DNA of 51,915 nt, from positions 1 to 51,915 of IMG/VR virus record IMGVR_UViG_3300050138_000383; one strand, given 5' to 3'. Shown piece by piece: positions 8,601 through 14,911 of the stretch; the stretch's first letter is position 1, and each line of letters starts with the position of its first letter. The stretch is from a virus. The notes under the pieces were generated by a model. It was given only the letters and a program-made list of their open reading frames with translations. It was not told the origin of the DNA and did not search any database. A program made the position numbers and the translations under genes.

Positions 8601-10404
8601 CAGCACTGATGACCGCAGAGTGAGACATTGTAACTGTTCCAGCGCCAATTGCGGTGATGGTAGTTCCGAATGGAATACCAGCTCCGAAAATAAATTGACC
8701 AATCACCAGGCCAACAGTTGAGGCCATTCCCGTTATCGTGTTCGCAGCACCACCAGAAGCACTGTTAATTGTATTGGTACCAGTTAAAGTAACGGATGCG
8801 GTCAATGAAATCAATCGACCGTTGATGGTACCCGCTTGTACTGCCGTAATTGCCGCAGATGCAATGACGTTACCATAGAAGGTAGCGCCAGCACTTGCGA
8901 CAGATTGGTTAATCGTAGCTGCAGAGCCAACTATCCAGTTGATGAACGTATTTGAGGGAGTCGCGCCACCAGTAAAAGCAAACGTTGGGACGTCGGTACT
9001 GCCAGTAGCTCCAGTAAGGAGAGTAGAGGCGGTATAGATAATGTAAGTGCCTGCACCATTGAAAGTAAGGGTGCTATTTCCAGACGTCAATGATAAACCC
9101 GCACTGCCTGAAGCGAATTTATAAGCTCCAGGAGTTAGGATTTGTCCACCAAGTTCAGATAGAATCGTGGTACCAGCTAAACCAGCAGCTTGACCTGCAT
9201 TGAATGCATTTTGAGCGTCTGTTTGAGCCTGTACGGCTATAGAATCAGCGGCATGGATAGTGCCATTGTCTACGCTTGGAGGAAAGTTGGTAACAGACGA
9301 CATGGTGCTTGGTGTAATGAACATGTCACCATTAACGATAGAGCCAGAACCAGTAGATCCAGTGATTGCCGAATAAGCACCAATCGCAAAATTGCCAGCA
9401 GTTCCTAAATTTAATGAACCGCCTGCACCGCCGCCTGCTCCAGACAGAGTGCCAGTAGTAGTTAAAACAGGATCATTGTTTGGCAATATGCCGTGAGTAA
9501 CTGTTCCTTGACCCACAGTGATCGTGTTTAGAGCATCTTCTCTAAGTTTGGTCAAAGATCCTGGACTTGGATTTAATCCACCCGAACCAGAGCCTGAATA
9601 CCAGAAAGTGCCACCCTTGACTTCTAACAGGGTCGTCATGATCGCGTCCATCCAGTCTTTCAGACTGAATAGCATCTTGTCGCCACCTTCGAAAGGATTT
9701 ACGCTATCCGAAGACGAGGTTGCAGAATTTTCTGTGCGACCTTCTGGTTGAGCGTTCCAAGGATAAACGTGGAACGGATCTGGTGCGGAACCACCAGTGC
9801 CAAGTCTGAAAAGCAGCCATCGACAATCGGTGATCGATACGACGTTGTTGCTGGCGTCAGTTTGGACGATTGCAATAGGAAGGAAGTTCGAAGCCCATGA
9901 AGTGGTCGAAACATTGATTTGGTATTGTAAAATCATCGCACGAGGTGCGGTGAGAGTCGTTTCGCTGTTTGTAGTGGGGTCCCAAAGATAGACCTGTGCG
10001 TCAGTCGTTGGATCGATAAAGCGCGTATAGTCAAGACCAATGTAATTGAGGGCATTTGGAGAGAAAGCGCCGGTTACGTTCGTGTTGACTGAACTATTCA
10101 GTTGCTGTAGGGGCGTGCCAGGAGGTACCATGAGGATGGTGCCTGATTGACTTGCCAGGATGTGCATTACGGAACTTGGGTTACTGCCAGGGTCCATGAT
10201 CATCTGTAGGTTAGATGCCGCGCCACCGATAGCTCCAGTCATGGAGAGTTCGAAGCCGCGCAGAATGTAGCCCTGCGTCACGTTGGTTACGAAGGCCTGT
10301 GTGCTTTGGTCCCAGTCGTTACTAGCTGCAGACTCGACGGCACGCATATCCGGCACGTCAACCCGTTGCTGCGAAATCCAATTTACTCGTCTTTGAACTG
10401 CCAT
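5653..10404 (-). CDS. Large tail fibre/baseplate-fibre protein with DUF3494 (ice-binding-like) and collagen-like segments
   Basis: This 1583-residue virion protein has a non-repetitive N-terminus (MAVQRRVNWISQQRVD) that probably anchors it to the baseplate. Residues about 329-551 form a DUF3494 domain, the ice-binding-protein-like right-handed beta-solenoid. The family's order of motifs is visible: LGTAGNFAIGAYSAITG, VNGDM, FPPSVDNGTIHAAD, ELGGQILTPGAYKF, GAGTYIIYT, INWIVGSAATI, ATFYGNVIA and INGRLISL. A second recurrent phage module (FYYVWVNKDG) lies at about 838-955. A short collagen-like GPEGPAGPAGPSG stretch is at about 1471-1495, ahead of a C-terminal domain ending in SDGTTWSML. The gene sits 9 bp upstream of the 1653-residue fibre gene on the same strand. 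In cells DUF3494 is found in secreted antifreeze and adhesin proteins. Here adhesion or a structural solenoid role is inferred. Confidence 0.85.
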   Translation of the reverse strand: MAVQRRVNWISQQRVDVPDMRAVESAASNDWDQSTQAFVTNVTQGYILRGFELSMTGAIGGAASNLQMIMDPGSNPSSVMHILASQSGTILMVPPGTPLQQLNSSVNTNVTGAFSPNALNYIGLDYTRFIDPTTDAQVYLWDPTTNSETTLTAPRAMILQYQINVSTTSWASNFLPIAIVQTDASNNVVSITDCRWLLFRLGTGGSAPDPFHVYPWNAQPEGRTENSATSSSDSVNPFEGGDKMLFSLKDWMDAIMTTLLEVKGGTFWYSGSGSGGLNPSPGSLTKLREDALNTITVGQGTVTHGILPNNDPVLTTTGTLSGAGGGAGGSLNLGTAGNFAIGAYSAITGSTGSGSIVNGDMFITPSTMSSVTNFPPSVDNGTIHAADSIAVQAQTDAQNAFNAGQAAGLAGTTILSELGGQILTPGAYKFASGSAGLSLTSGNSTLTFNGAGTYIIYTASTLLTGATGSTDVPTFAFTGGATPSNTFINWIVGSAATINQSVASAGATFYGNVIASAAITAVQAGTINGRLISLTASVTLTGTNTINSASGGAANTITGMASTVGLVIGQFIFGAGIPFGTTITAIGAGTVTMSHSAVISAVGETISFYNPAQVTAAGQVNWSDPIYLKVVGSALSYEIAANPTSADILLADDKVAYIILGRDLVVTPNLLYTYNSIPDTTTVVSVGAVAWTGSLLAGDFIRAAADPDSNYAIIQSVDSGTQVTLTGNYVPASENPAGVPSVYALGSYSAVASPSGPRDIYIASRADVPVGQNTFWLFAREDVGGPIPTVYVHFLGQELEYGSSLQIDGAIPKQLLQYIGSPSESDSTPDYTSALITGSLPQITSITAAAASALASNQYFLIYSSSASRFYYVWVNKDGTGVDPAPNASATGIQWVVSTGQTAAQTATSLASALNATLFNDFTASAAGAVVTVTNNSAGEVPAASNFNVGTPFAISTTQFGTGVGNAIIQNGDNLTLAIKLLDAEFALILANANNPNYDEPLDVIAGVPVNSNQITGPISPGTNITLPLNSREAETAQLYITGRSSLELFLNGQYLNLSTSSAPITAPMLSYHMSDGSYPLAITLTGARKGGLAIKYTPASNVNLTDIQFIMSRTSAGTATGTVTASVRSNSAGIPGGVLGTSTLNEAVSSLTFGTNSTVLFPFSSPIALTGGTTYWFSLETNGAYQTADGAGGASITVQETNISVPSGTTPVDFINHTAVTNASNITLGSNTSGIIEGPWFVAQQTAKITSAQVSVTFVSGTGNLVGDLYLLIPDNTGVPNVPTMTFIESSAAINITTLPVTLLNPALTTLTFSGLNTLTSGNQYAVVLRSTNPGGSDVRSNYRVSGTSPGNLTGQVSKNFGADNLYHQTDSSNNPLVYSGDKQVIASGLQTTFTGEYPIATYTGSVWSAQSDPTTAIELDIITTGSNGDWTEVGAPNIFSNQIRIDRSLVVGDILTFRIDSGGGSAAGAAGPEGPAGPAGPSGAGPGGPAPISTKISNYTVLTGDCILKADCSSGAIQFLLPSASSMAGRIFYFTKVDATSNAMTMQAAGIDTINGLSSQTTSIQYDSFMLVSDGTTWSML
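8750..9420 (-). other. DUF3494 (ice-binding-like) domain, copy A, in the 1583-aa fibre protein
   Basis: This is the coding segment for residues about 329-551 of the fibre protein. It carries the ordered DUF3494 motifs listed under the gene and is flanked by Gly/Ala-rich linkers (GAGGGAGG before, SASGG after), as expected for an inserted module. About 60-65% of residues appear shared with copy B by eye. The central part, TILSELGGQILTPGAYKF through IIYTASTLL, is identical in both proteins. Confidence 0.8.
9047..9168. repeat. 122-bp perfect repeat, copy 1 (in fibre gene DUF3494 domain)
   Basis: Bases 9047-9168 are identical to 17088-17209. With one mismatch, at 9169/17210, the match extends to 9186/17227. 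The flanks diverge quickly although the protein domain continues. This suggests recent gene conversion or recombination between the two domain copies and not simple selection on the protein, because third codon positions are also identical. Confidence 0.9.
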
Positions 10405-10407
10405 AAG

Positions 10408-10974
10408 TTATTGATTTCCTTCATAATTATCAGATTTTTTGATATTATCTGATGCCCATAATGGCTGCAAATTCGTATAATGGAATAGACTAAGCAGTTG
10501 ATCGCTGGTTTTTGCAGATGCTAATGGAATCTTGTGATCTATATGCCACTTGCCGTGATTTTCCCACGACATGCCTGGCTTAAAGCTTGTCTCAAGATGT
10601 TTTTTTATATCCACAACCGGAGCGCCAAGCATTTTGACGGTGGAGGCGGATTTTGACATATTTTTTATAACGTTATGCATTCTTGATCTTAGGCTCTTCG
10701 ATAATTTATACAGAGGGTCCTGCTGCAGTCTTGCTCTTTGCCGATTATTTCTAGAAATTCGTCTTTTTTCGGTACCCGATCTAGATTCATCGTATGCACT
10801 TTGAGTGGATTTGCGTTTTTCACTTTTATTATGATCTTTTTCACAATCCTTGCAATGAGGAGCGTATCCATCCTTACTATTAGATCGTCTATAAAATTCA
10901 CAAAAGTCTTTAACGGACGGGCATTTGCTACACGCTTTCATAGATAAAAGATTGCCATCTTGCATATCCTCCAT
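10408..10974 (-). CDS. HNH endonuclease with N-terminal zinc finger (homing type)
   Basis: The 188-residue product has an N-terminal CSKC...CKDC zinc-binding pair followed by a basic region. The C-terminus has the nuclease signature: MSWENHGKWHIDHKIPLA, then NLQPLWASDN with a final Lys/Asp/Asn-rich tail. The His-Asp-His core plus the later Asn fits the beta-beta-alpha-metal HNH fold, which makes DNA strand breaks. Two relatives occur in this window (25348-25896 and 50647-51246). This one lies directly upstream of a fibre gene on the same strand and is probably a free-standing homing endonuclease. The start is uncertain: related proteins begin close to the first Cys pair, so the internal ATG at 10941 (MKACSKC) is an alternative. 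Neither start has a convincing ribosome binding site. Confidence 0.8.
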   Translation of the reverse strand: MEDMQDGNLLSMKACSKCPSVKDFCEFYRRSNSKDGYAPHCKDCEKDHNKSEKRKSTQSAYDESRSGTEKRRISRNNRQRARLQQDPLYKLSKSLRSRMHNVIKNMSKSASTVKMLGAPVVDIKKHLETSFKPGMSWENHGKWHIDHKIPLASAKTSDQLLSLFHYTNLQPLWASDNIKKSDNYEGNQ

Positions 10975-10988
10975 ATATCACGTATACT
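10960..10988 (+). promoter_or_regulatory. Candidate sigma-70-type promoter for the lysis cassette
   Basis: TTGCAT at 10960-10965 and TATACT at 10983-10988 are separated by exactly 17 bp. The -10 element is strong (5 of 6) and the -35 weak (3 of 6). It lies about 40 bp before the TTG start at 11030, divergent from the HNH gene, and is the only obvious promoter for the plus-strand cassette 11030-12612. Confidence 0.45.
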
Positions 10989-11029
10989 GCAGTTGGGCTT
11001 GAATCTTTGTCTTTTGAAAGGAGCCTATC

Positions 11030-11410
11030 TTGAGCAAAAACACTCGTGGCGACAAAGAATATAGTCGTTTACAGACGGCTCTGAACGAAAATCGTAAATT
11101 AAAGAGAGAAAACGCTAGCTTACGCAAGGCCTTGTCCAAACTTGACCTAGACAGGCACGCCTATGTACGCGATATTGTTGACGAACATTACGCCCGCGAA
11201 GATAATGATGCCGCCATGTCTACTATAGAGGCTTCCAAGAGTTTTTGGAAGTGCAGGGAATGCGGCGAAGGCCACCTAGAAATAATTGAGTATCCAAAGA
11301 TGGGCGTTTCGTGGTACTATAGGAAATGTAATAATTGCAGACACAGAACCAAGAGTCAGCGATTAACGGCGGACGTTAAGGGTCCCAGAAAACCTATAGA
11401 AAAGGAGTAG
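11030..11410 (+). CDS. Coiled-coil/zinc-ribbon hypothetical phage protein
   Basis: This 126-residue protein starts at TTG. The choice is supported by AAAGGAG about 8 nt upstream and by the absence of a better in-frame start. Residues ~10-45 form a charged heptad-like helix (NENRKLKRENASLRKAL), probably a coiled coil. The C-terminal half contains CREC and CNNC pairs about 25 residues apart, a typical zinc ribbon, followed by a basic tail. Small proteins with this layout recur in phage genomes without a known function. It heads a plus-strand cassette with a transglycosylase and an exonuclease. It may bind nucleic acid or act as a regulator; neither role can be shown from the sequence. Confidence 0.75.
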   Translation: MSKNTRGDKEYSRLQTALNENRKLKRENASLRKALSKLDLDRHAYVRDIVDEHYAREDNDAAMSTIEASKSFWKCRECGEGHLEIIEYPKMGVSWYYRKCNNCRHRTKSQRLTADVKGPRKPIEKE

Positions 11411-11413
11411 TGT

Positions 11414-11878
11414 TTGAATTTCGTTCAAATTATCCTATCCGCAGCAAAGACTGTAAAAATTTCAGGCGCGATACTCGTAGCCGTATGCTCCCACGAGAGC
11501 GGACTCAACAATTTGGTAACTCCCCACGACGGCGGGTCCGCTTCCATCGGAATCTGCCAAGTCAAACACGAAACCGCAGTTATGCTTGGCTACCAGGGCA
11601 AACCAGAGGGTTTACTCAATCCTCGCACCAACGCCAAGTACGCCGCGATCTATCTGAAATATCAGTACGAGCGCTACCAAAATTGGTGCAAGGCAATCGC
11701 AGCTTACAACGCCGGTCGGTACAACGAGAGTCGGCGCGAGCCTGGACACCCGCGAAATATTAGATACGTTCTGAATGTAGGTAAAAAGCTAAATAAGAGT
11801 TTCCAGAAAGTGATCTCCTGTGATAGAGTCATTTCAGGAGACACAAATGTCGCAGAAAATAATGGTTTTGGACTGTGA
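11414..11878 (+). CDS. Lytic transglycosylase (SLT family), probable endolysin or virion muralytic enzyme
   Basis: The enzyme cleaves the glycan strand of peptidoglycan to form 1,6-anhydro ends. The 154-residue product shows the family 1 lytic transglycosylase signature in order: catalytic Glu at residue 28 in CSHESGLNN, the GxxQ motif as GICQVK, and AYNAGRY. The first ~24 residues are hydrophobic (VQIILSAAK, GAILVAVCS) but belong to the domain's helix, so a signal peptide is not clear. The start is TTG at 11414, 6 nt after AAAGGAG and just after the stop of the previous gene. The last 32 bp overlap the exonuclease gene. With the small membrane protein at 12406 it could make a lysis cassette. 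A holin is not recognised. Confidence 0.85.
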   Translation: MNFVQIILSAAKTVKISGAILVAVCSHESGLNNLVTPHDGGSASIGICQVKHETAVMLGYQGKPEGLLNPRTNAKYAAIYLKYQYERYQNWCKAIAAYNAGRYNESRREPGHPRNIRYVLNVGKKLNKSFQKVISCDRVISGDTNVAENNGFGL

Positions 11879-12431
11879 GTTCAATCAACCGAGTCGGAAG
11901 ACTATCCAAATTGGTGCCGCCGTATATGACGTGCGGTCTGCAGCGTGTTACGGGTCTCTCGATTTGTATGTCGACCCAGGAGAACCAATCACTCCCGAAA
12001 TCACAGCACTCACCGGCATCACCGACCGCGACGTTCACGGTGCGGTTAATATCTCTGAAGCCTGGGAGCAGTTGAAATATTTTCACAAACAACACAAAGT
12101 GTTCAAAAATCCTTTGGTTTGGGGATCTGGCGTAAGAAATGACAGTATCGCACTGTACAACGAATATTTATTGCACGGTGGATTTGATAAAGACAAGAAA
12201 GATCCAGAAAATTTCATGGGCTGGCGTGTTCTGGACGCAAAAACCCTGTTTCAAAGCCTGATGCTGTTCGAAAATCGTGGTTACGCGGGCGGATTATCAG
12301 ATTGTATGGACAGAGTTGGATTGAAGTTCGAAGGCGACAAGCATAGGGCCTTGACAGATGCTAGAAATACGTTTACCCTATGGTACTACTTGACGAGACT
12401 TGCGCATGACGGCCTCAAAGCAAAAAAATAA
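11847..12431 (+). CDS. DEDDh-type 3'-5' exonuclease (DnaQ/RNase T-like fold)
   Basis: Predicted 194-residue 3'-5' exonuclease acting on single-stranded DNA or RNA ends by a two-metal mechanism. Exo I is seen as VLDCEF (Asp9, Glu11). A central Asp is in GVRNDSIALYNEYL. Exo III is DKHRALTDARNTF, with the His five residues before the last Asp, giving the DEDDh class. The start at 11847 is chosen because AGGAG sits 6 nt upstream, and the nine earlier in-frame codons overlap the transglycosylase. It is a stand-alone exonuclease, not a polymerase proofreading domain. Its substrate is unknown; nucleotide salvage, RNA trimming and DNA repair all fit. Confidence 0.85.
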   Translation: MSQKIMVLDCEFNQPSRKTIQIGAAVYDVRSAACYGSLDLYVDPGEPITPEITALTGITDRDVHGAVNISEAWEQLKYFHKQHKVFKNPLVWGSGVRNDSIALYNEYLLHGGFDKDKKDPENFMGWRVLDAKTLFQSLMLFENRGYAGGLSDCMDRVGLKFEGDKHRALTDARNTFTLWYYLTRLAHDGLKAKK

Positions 12432-12612
12432 AGAAATTTTAGAGCTTATTTTCTTAGCGATTTCAGTAATCGCCATCGTTTACTCTTGCGAGCGCGCAAC
12501 GACTATGACCTATCTAGAGCAAACTGCGGAACAGTCCCAACAAAGTCAAAATTCAGCTGGTATGACGATTTTATCGCGACCACATGCGACTCAGAAGAAA
12601 CTTTCGCATTAG
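12406..12612 (+). CDS. Small single-pass membrane protein (possible lysis accessory)
   Basis: This 68-residue frame begins inside the exonuclease 3' end (ATG at 12406; a TTG at 12400 is also possible). It encodes a short basic N-terminus, one strong hydrophobic segment (ILELIFLAISVIAIVYSC) and a Gln/Ser-rich tail. That layout resembles an inner-membrane spanin or other lysis accessory protein, and it follows a transglycosylase. Against it, there is no clear ribosome binding site and its last 110 bp overlap the convergent tail gene at 12503-12928. It is included with modest confidence because of the membrane segment and position. Confidence 0.4.
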   Translation: MTASKQKNKEILELIFLAISVIAIVYSCERATTMTYLEQTAEQSQQSQNSAGMTILSRPHATQKKLSH

Positions 12613-12928
12613 GAATGAACAAAATATCTTCTGAAGTGCTTCTGTCTTGAATCCTGATCGAAATATAGGGATTTGCGGCCAAATCCTTTGCCAGATTCAA
12701 GGGTCGCATGTTCATGGCTTGCAATCCACCACTCAATTTCACTCTCATGCCAGTCACAGATCCGCTAATAGTAATGCCAGTAGAAGCAATTTCTTGAGCA
12801 AATAACGAGTCAATACCCTTAGTCGCCTGTTCGCCGTAATCAATTTTCACACTGATTGACTTGATGTAGGGATAAACCTTGTTGTTAATGTAGACTTTTA
12901 CGTCAGCGCCGACTATTGTTAAGATCAT
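12503..12928 (-). CDS. Putative tail/baseplate structural protein (141 aa)
   Basis: The 141-residue product begins MILTIVGADVKVYINNKVYPYI and consists of alternating hydrophobic and polar strands with few cysteines, consistent with an all-beta virion protein. Phrases such as ASTGITISGSVTG and YISIRIQDRSTSEDILFI resemble small tail tube or baseplate beta-barrel proteins. That comparison is an impression, not a firm family match. It is the last gene of the minus-strand baseplate operon, 12 bp after the 656-residue baseplate gene. It overlaps the small membrane protein on the opposite strand by 110 bp. Confidence 0.7.
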   Translation of the reverse strand: MILTIVGADVKVYINNKVYPYIKSISVKIDYGEQATKGIDSLFAQEIASTGITISGSVTGMRVKLSGGLQAMNMRPLNLAKDLAANPYISIRIQDRSTSEDILFIPNAKVSSESHVVAIKSSYQLNFDFVGTVPQFALDRS

Positions 12929-12940
12929 TATTCCTCTGAG

Positions 12941-14911
12941 CTATTTGCTGAATTGCGGCCAAATCAATCCGGTATCACCAATTGGATCGCCACCATACAC
13001 GTAGGCAATTTCACTATATTCGGTTCCCCATTTTCCCAATCCTATGTCGTTCGGATAAAGGATCGTGAAGACAATGGTGATTCCAGTCGCAACCACGCTA
13101 TTGATCAAATCTTGAGCATACTTTCGGCCCGCGACAACGTCGGTAAGGTAAAAGGGATAGTCCAGACCATCAGAACTGATCAATGGAGGACTCTTGGACG
13201 AAATCAGAGATACGTTCGTACCTGGCTGAAAAGTGTTTTGCAGCGTGTAGGTCGGACTAATAAGGATTGTGTCGCCAGATGGAGTCGAAATATAAGGGAC
13301 CGGACCTTCTTGATTCTGTGTTCCGTATCCAAAGATTATATAGCCCTGGCTATTTGGAAAATTGGCTGAACTTTCAACCGTAAACACTCTAGACTGTGAC
13401 CCATCAAGTTCTTGTGTTAAAAGCGTGCTTACGCTTCCTACCGTGAATGGCTGAGTGGTATCAAACATATATGGACCAAGCTGGTTTGGCAGTTCCGAAG
13501 TAGGGTCGCCAAGAGGTCCACTAGCCACAATATTTGCTGGATTCCCAGAATAGGTTCCAACCAAAGTCAAGGCTGGATCGTCTTGCCATACTGTCAGGAG
13601 TGGGTTTCCAGAATAACCATCGGTTTGCAGAGCATTTCCGCCAATCGCACTGATTCCTGGCACCCCAATAAGCGCGGTAACCATATTTGCAATAGTTTCG
13701 GGAATGGTTGCGGCGATTGCGAAGTCTGTTCCAGCAACCAGAAAGGTAGTGGTCGTAATCTGGAATACGTCTCCAAGCGATGGCTGAGTGTTGAATACGT
13801 ATTGTACGTTTGAAGGATCGTGCAAATGCGCTGAGCCGATTCGACTACGTCTTACGACCTTAGTTGTAGCTGGCAAAAACACTTGCAAAATTCTGTTCTG
13901 TGTTGAAAAGATAGCTGCATACGAATATTTACTTAAAATCGATTCTCTAGTTGGATTGAAAAATGATATGGCGTCATCGGCCCCTTGGATAAAGACTCCA
14001 GAAGATCCCAAAGGATTGCTCACCTCGAAATATGCTATTCCAACGGCTCCGCCTACAACATTTACGATTGTGTAGTTACCTTGATTAGTAGTGGCCAAAA
14101 ATCCGCCACCAAAAATATTGACGTAGTTTCCTGCAGTTACCCTTCCAAGATTTGGATTCGCTCCGCCAGTCCACATAAATCTAATAAGACCACCAGGACG
14201 AAGACTTAGCGTCCACTGCGTGAAGGAGTTTCCTCCAGCACCGACCGTAGATGGGAAAATAAGTTTATTCTGAGCGCTACCGCCCAAAACCGTAACGCTA
14301 GATGCGGGTCCAATAGTGGTACTGATTAGTTCGACGAAATATCCATTTCCATTATTGACTGCGATAGCAGATCCCGACAGCCCTTGTGTGCTTAATGAAG
14401 AAGATATTGCATCAGCCACTTCTTGAGCTAAAGCTGCATTGATGTTAGTAAATTGATTTGTATGAAAAACAATAGTCGCAGTTTCATGATCATCAAAATT
14501 TACTACTAGGGTGTCGCCGTCGACCAAATTGTATGGCTCGACCATGCTAGAAGAACTAGTTGCCTTAGTGAAATCATCGCCAAAAATGGCGTCCAGAAGC
14601 TGACCAACCAGATCACGCACCTGTTTTCTATTCTTTACGGCTATTCCGATTTGTCTAAATATTTCATCGGACAAACCAACTGCTGGGGGTCTGGAGATAC
14701 CGTACTGAGAAAGTCTCTCATCCAAATACTTGCCGGAAGCCGTGGTGATATATAGCTGATCATTGATTGCCGAAGCAGAATTGATCAAATACGCACCGTT
14801 TGAAGCTGCCAAAGCATTGAGAACTGCGTCGACATTCGGACCCTTGATAAAAGGATTCAAATATGAGCGCAGCCTCGTATACTGTTCTGCCTGAGTAGTT
14901 GGAATTGGCAT
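12941..14911 (-). CDS. Putative baseplate wedge protein (656 aa)
   Basis: The product is a 656-residue virion protein. The N-terminal ~110 residues are helical (LNPFIKGPNVDAVLNAL, KYLDERLSQYGISRP, KQVRDLVGQLLDAIFGD). The remainder is Gly/Asn/Thr-rich beta structure. The gene starts one base after the stop of the baseplate J-like gene, so the two are probably translated together, and their products probably contact each other in the wedge. No enzyme motif is seen. Assignment to a wedge component rests on operon position and the helical attachment region; I cannot equate it with a single T4 or Mu protein. Confidence 0.7.
   Translation of the reverse strand: MPIPTTQAEQYTRLRSYLNPFIKGPNVDAVLNALAASNGAYLINSASAINDQLYITTASGKYLDERLSQYGISRPPAVGLSDEIFRQIGIAVKNRKQVRDLVGQLLDAIFGDDFTKATSSSSMVEPYNLVDGDTLVVNFDDHETATIVFHTNQFTNINAALAQEVADAISSSLSTQGLSGSAIAVNNGNGYFVELISTTIGPASSVTVLGGSAQNKLIFPSTVGAGGNSFTQWTLSLRPGGLIRFMWTGGANPNLGRVTAGNYVNIFGGGFLATTNQGNYTIVNVVGGAVGIAYFEVSNPLGSSGVFIQGADDAISFFNPTRESILSKYSYAAIFSTQNRILQVFLPATTKVVRRSRIGSAHLHDPSNVQYVFNTQPSLGDVFQITTTTFLVAGTDFAIAATIPETIANMVTALIGVPGISAIGGNALQTDGYSGNPLLTVWQDDPALTLVGTYSGNPANIVASGPLGDPTSELPNQLGPYMFDTTQPFTVGSVSTLLTQELDGSQSRVFTVESSANFPNSQGYIIFGYGTQNQEGPVPYISTPSGDTILISPTYTLQNTFQPGTNVSLISSKSPPLISSDGLDYPFYLTDVVAGRKYAQDLINSVVATGITIVFTILYPNDIGLGKWGTEYSEIAYVYGGDPIGDTGLIWPQFSK

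Noticed and set aside
11410-11763. Arg-rich 117-codon plus-strand frame overlapping the transglycosylase
   Set aside because: It overlaps the motif-bearing transglycosylase frame almost completely and reads as basic, low-information sequence.
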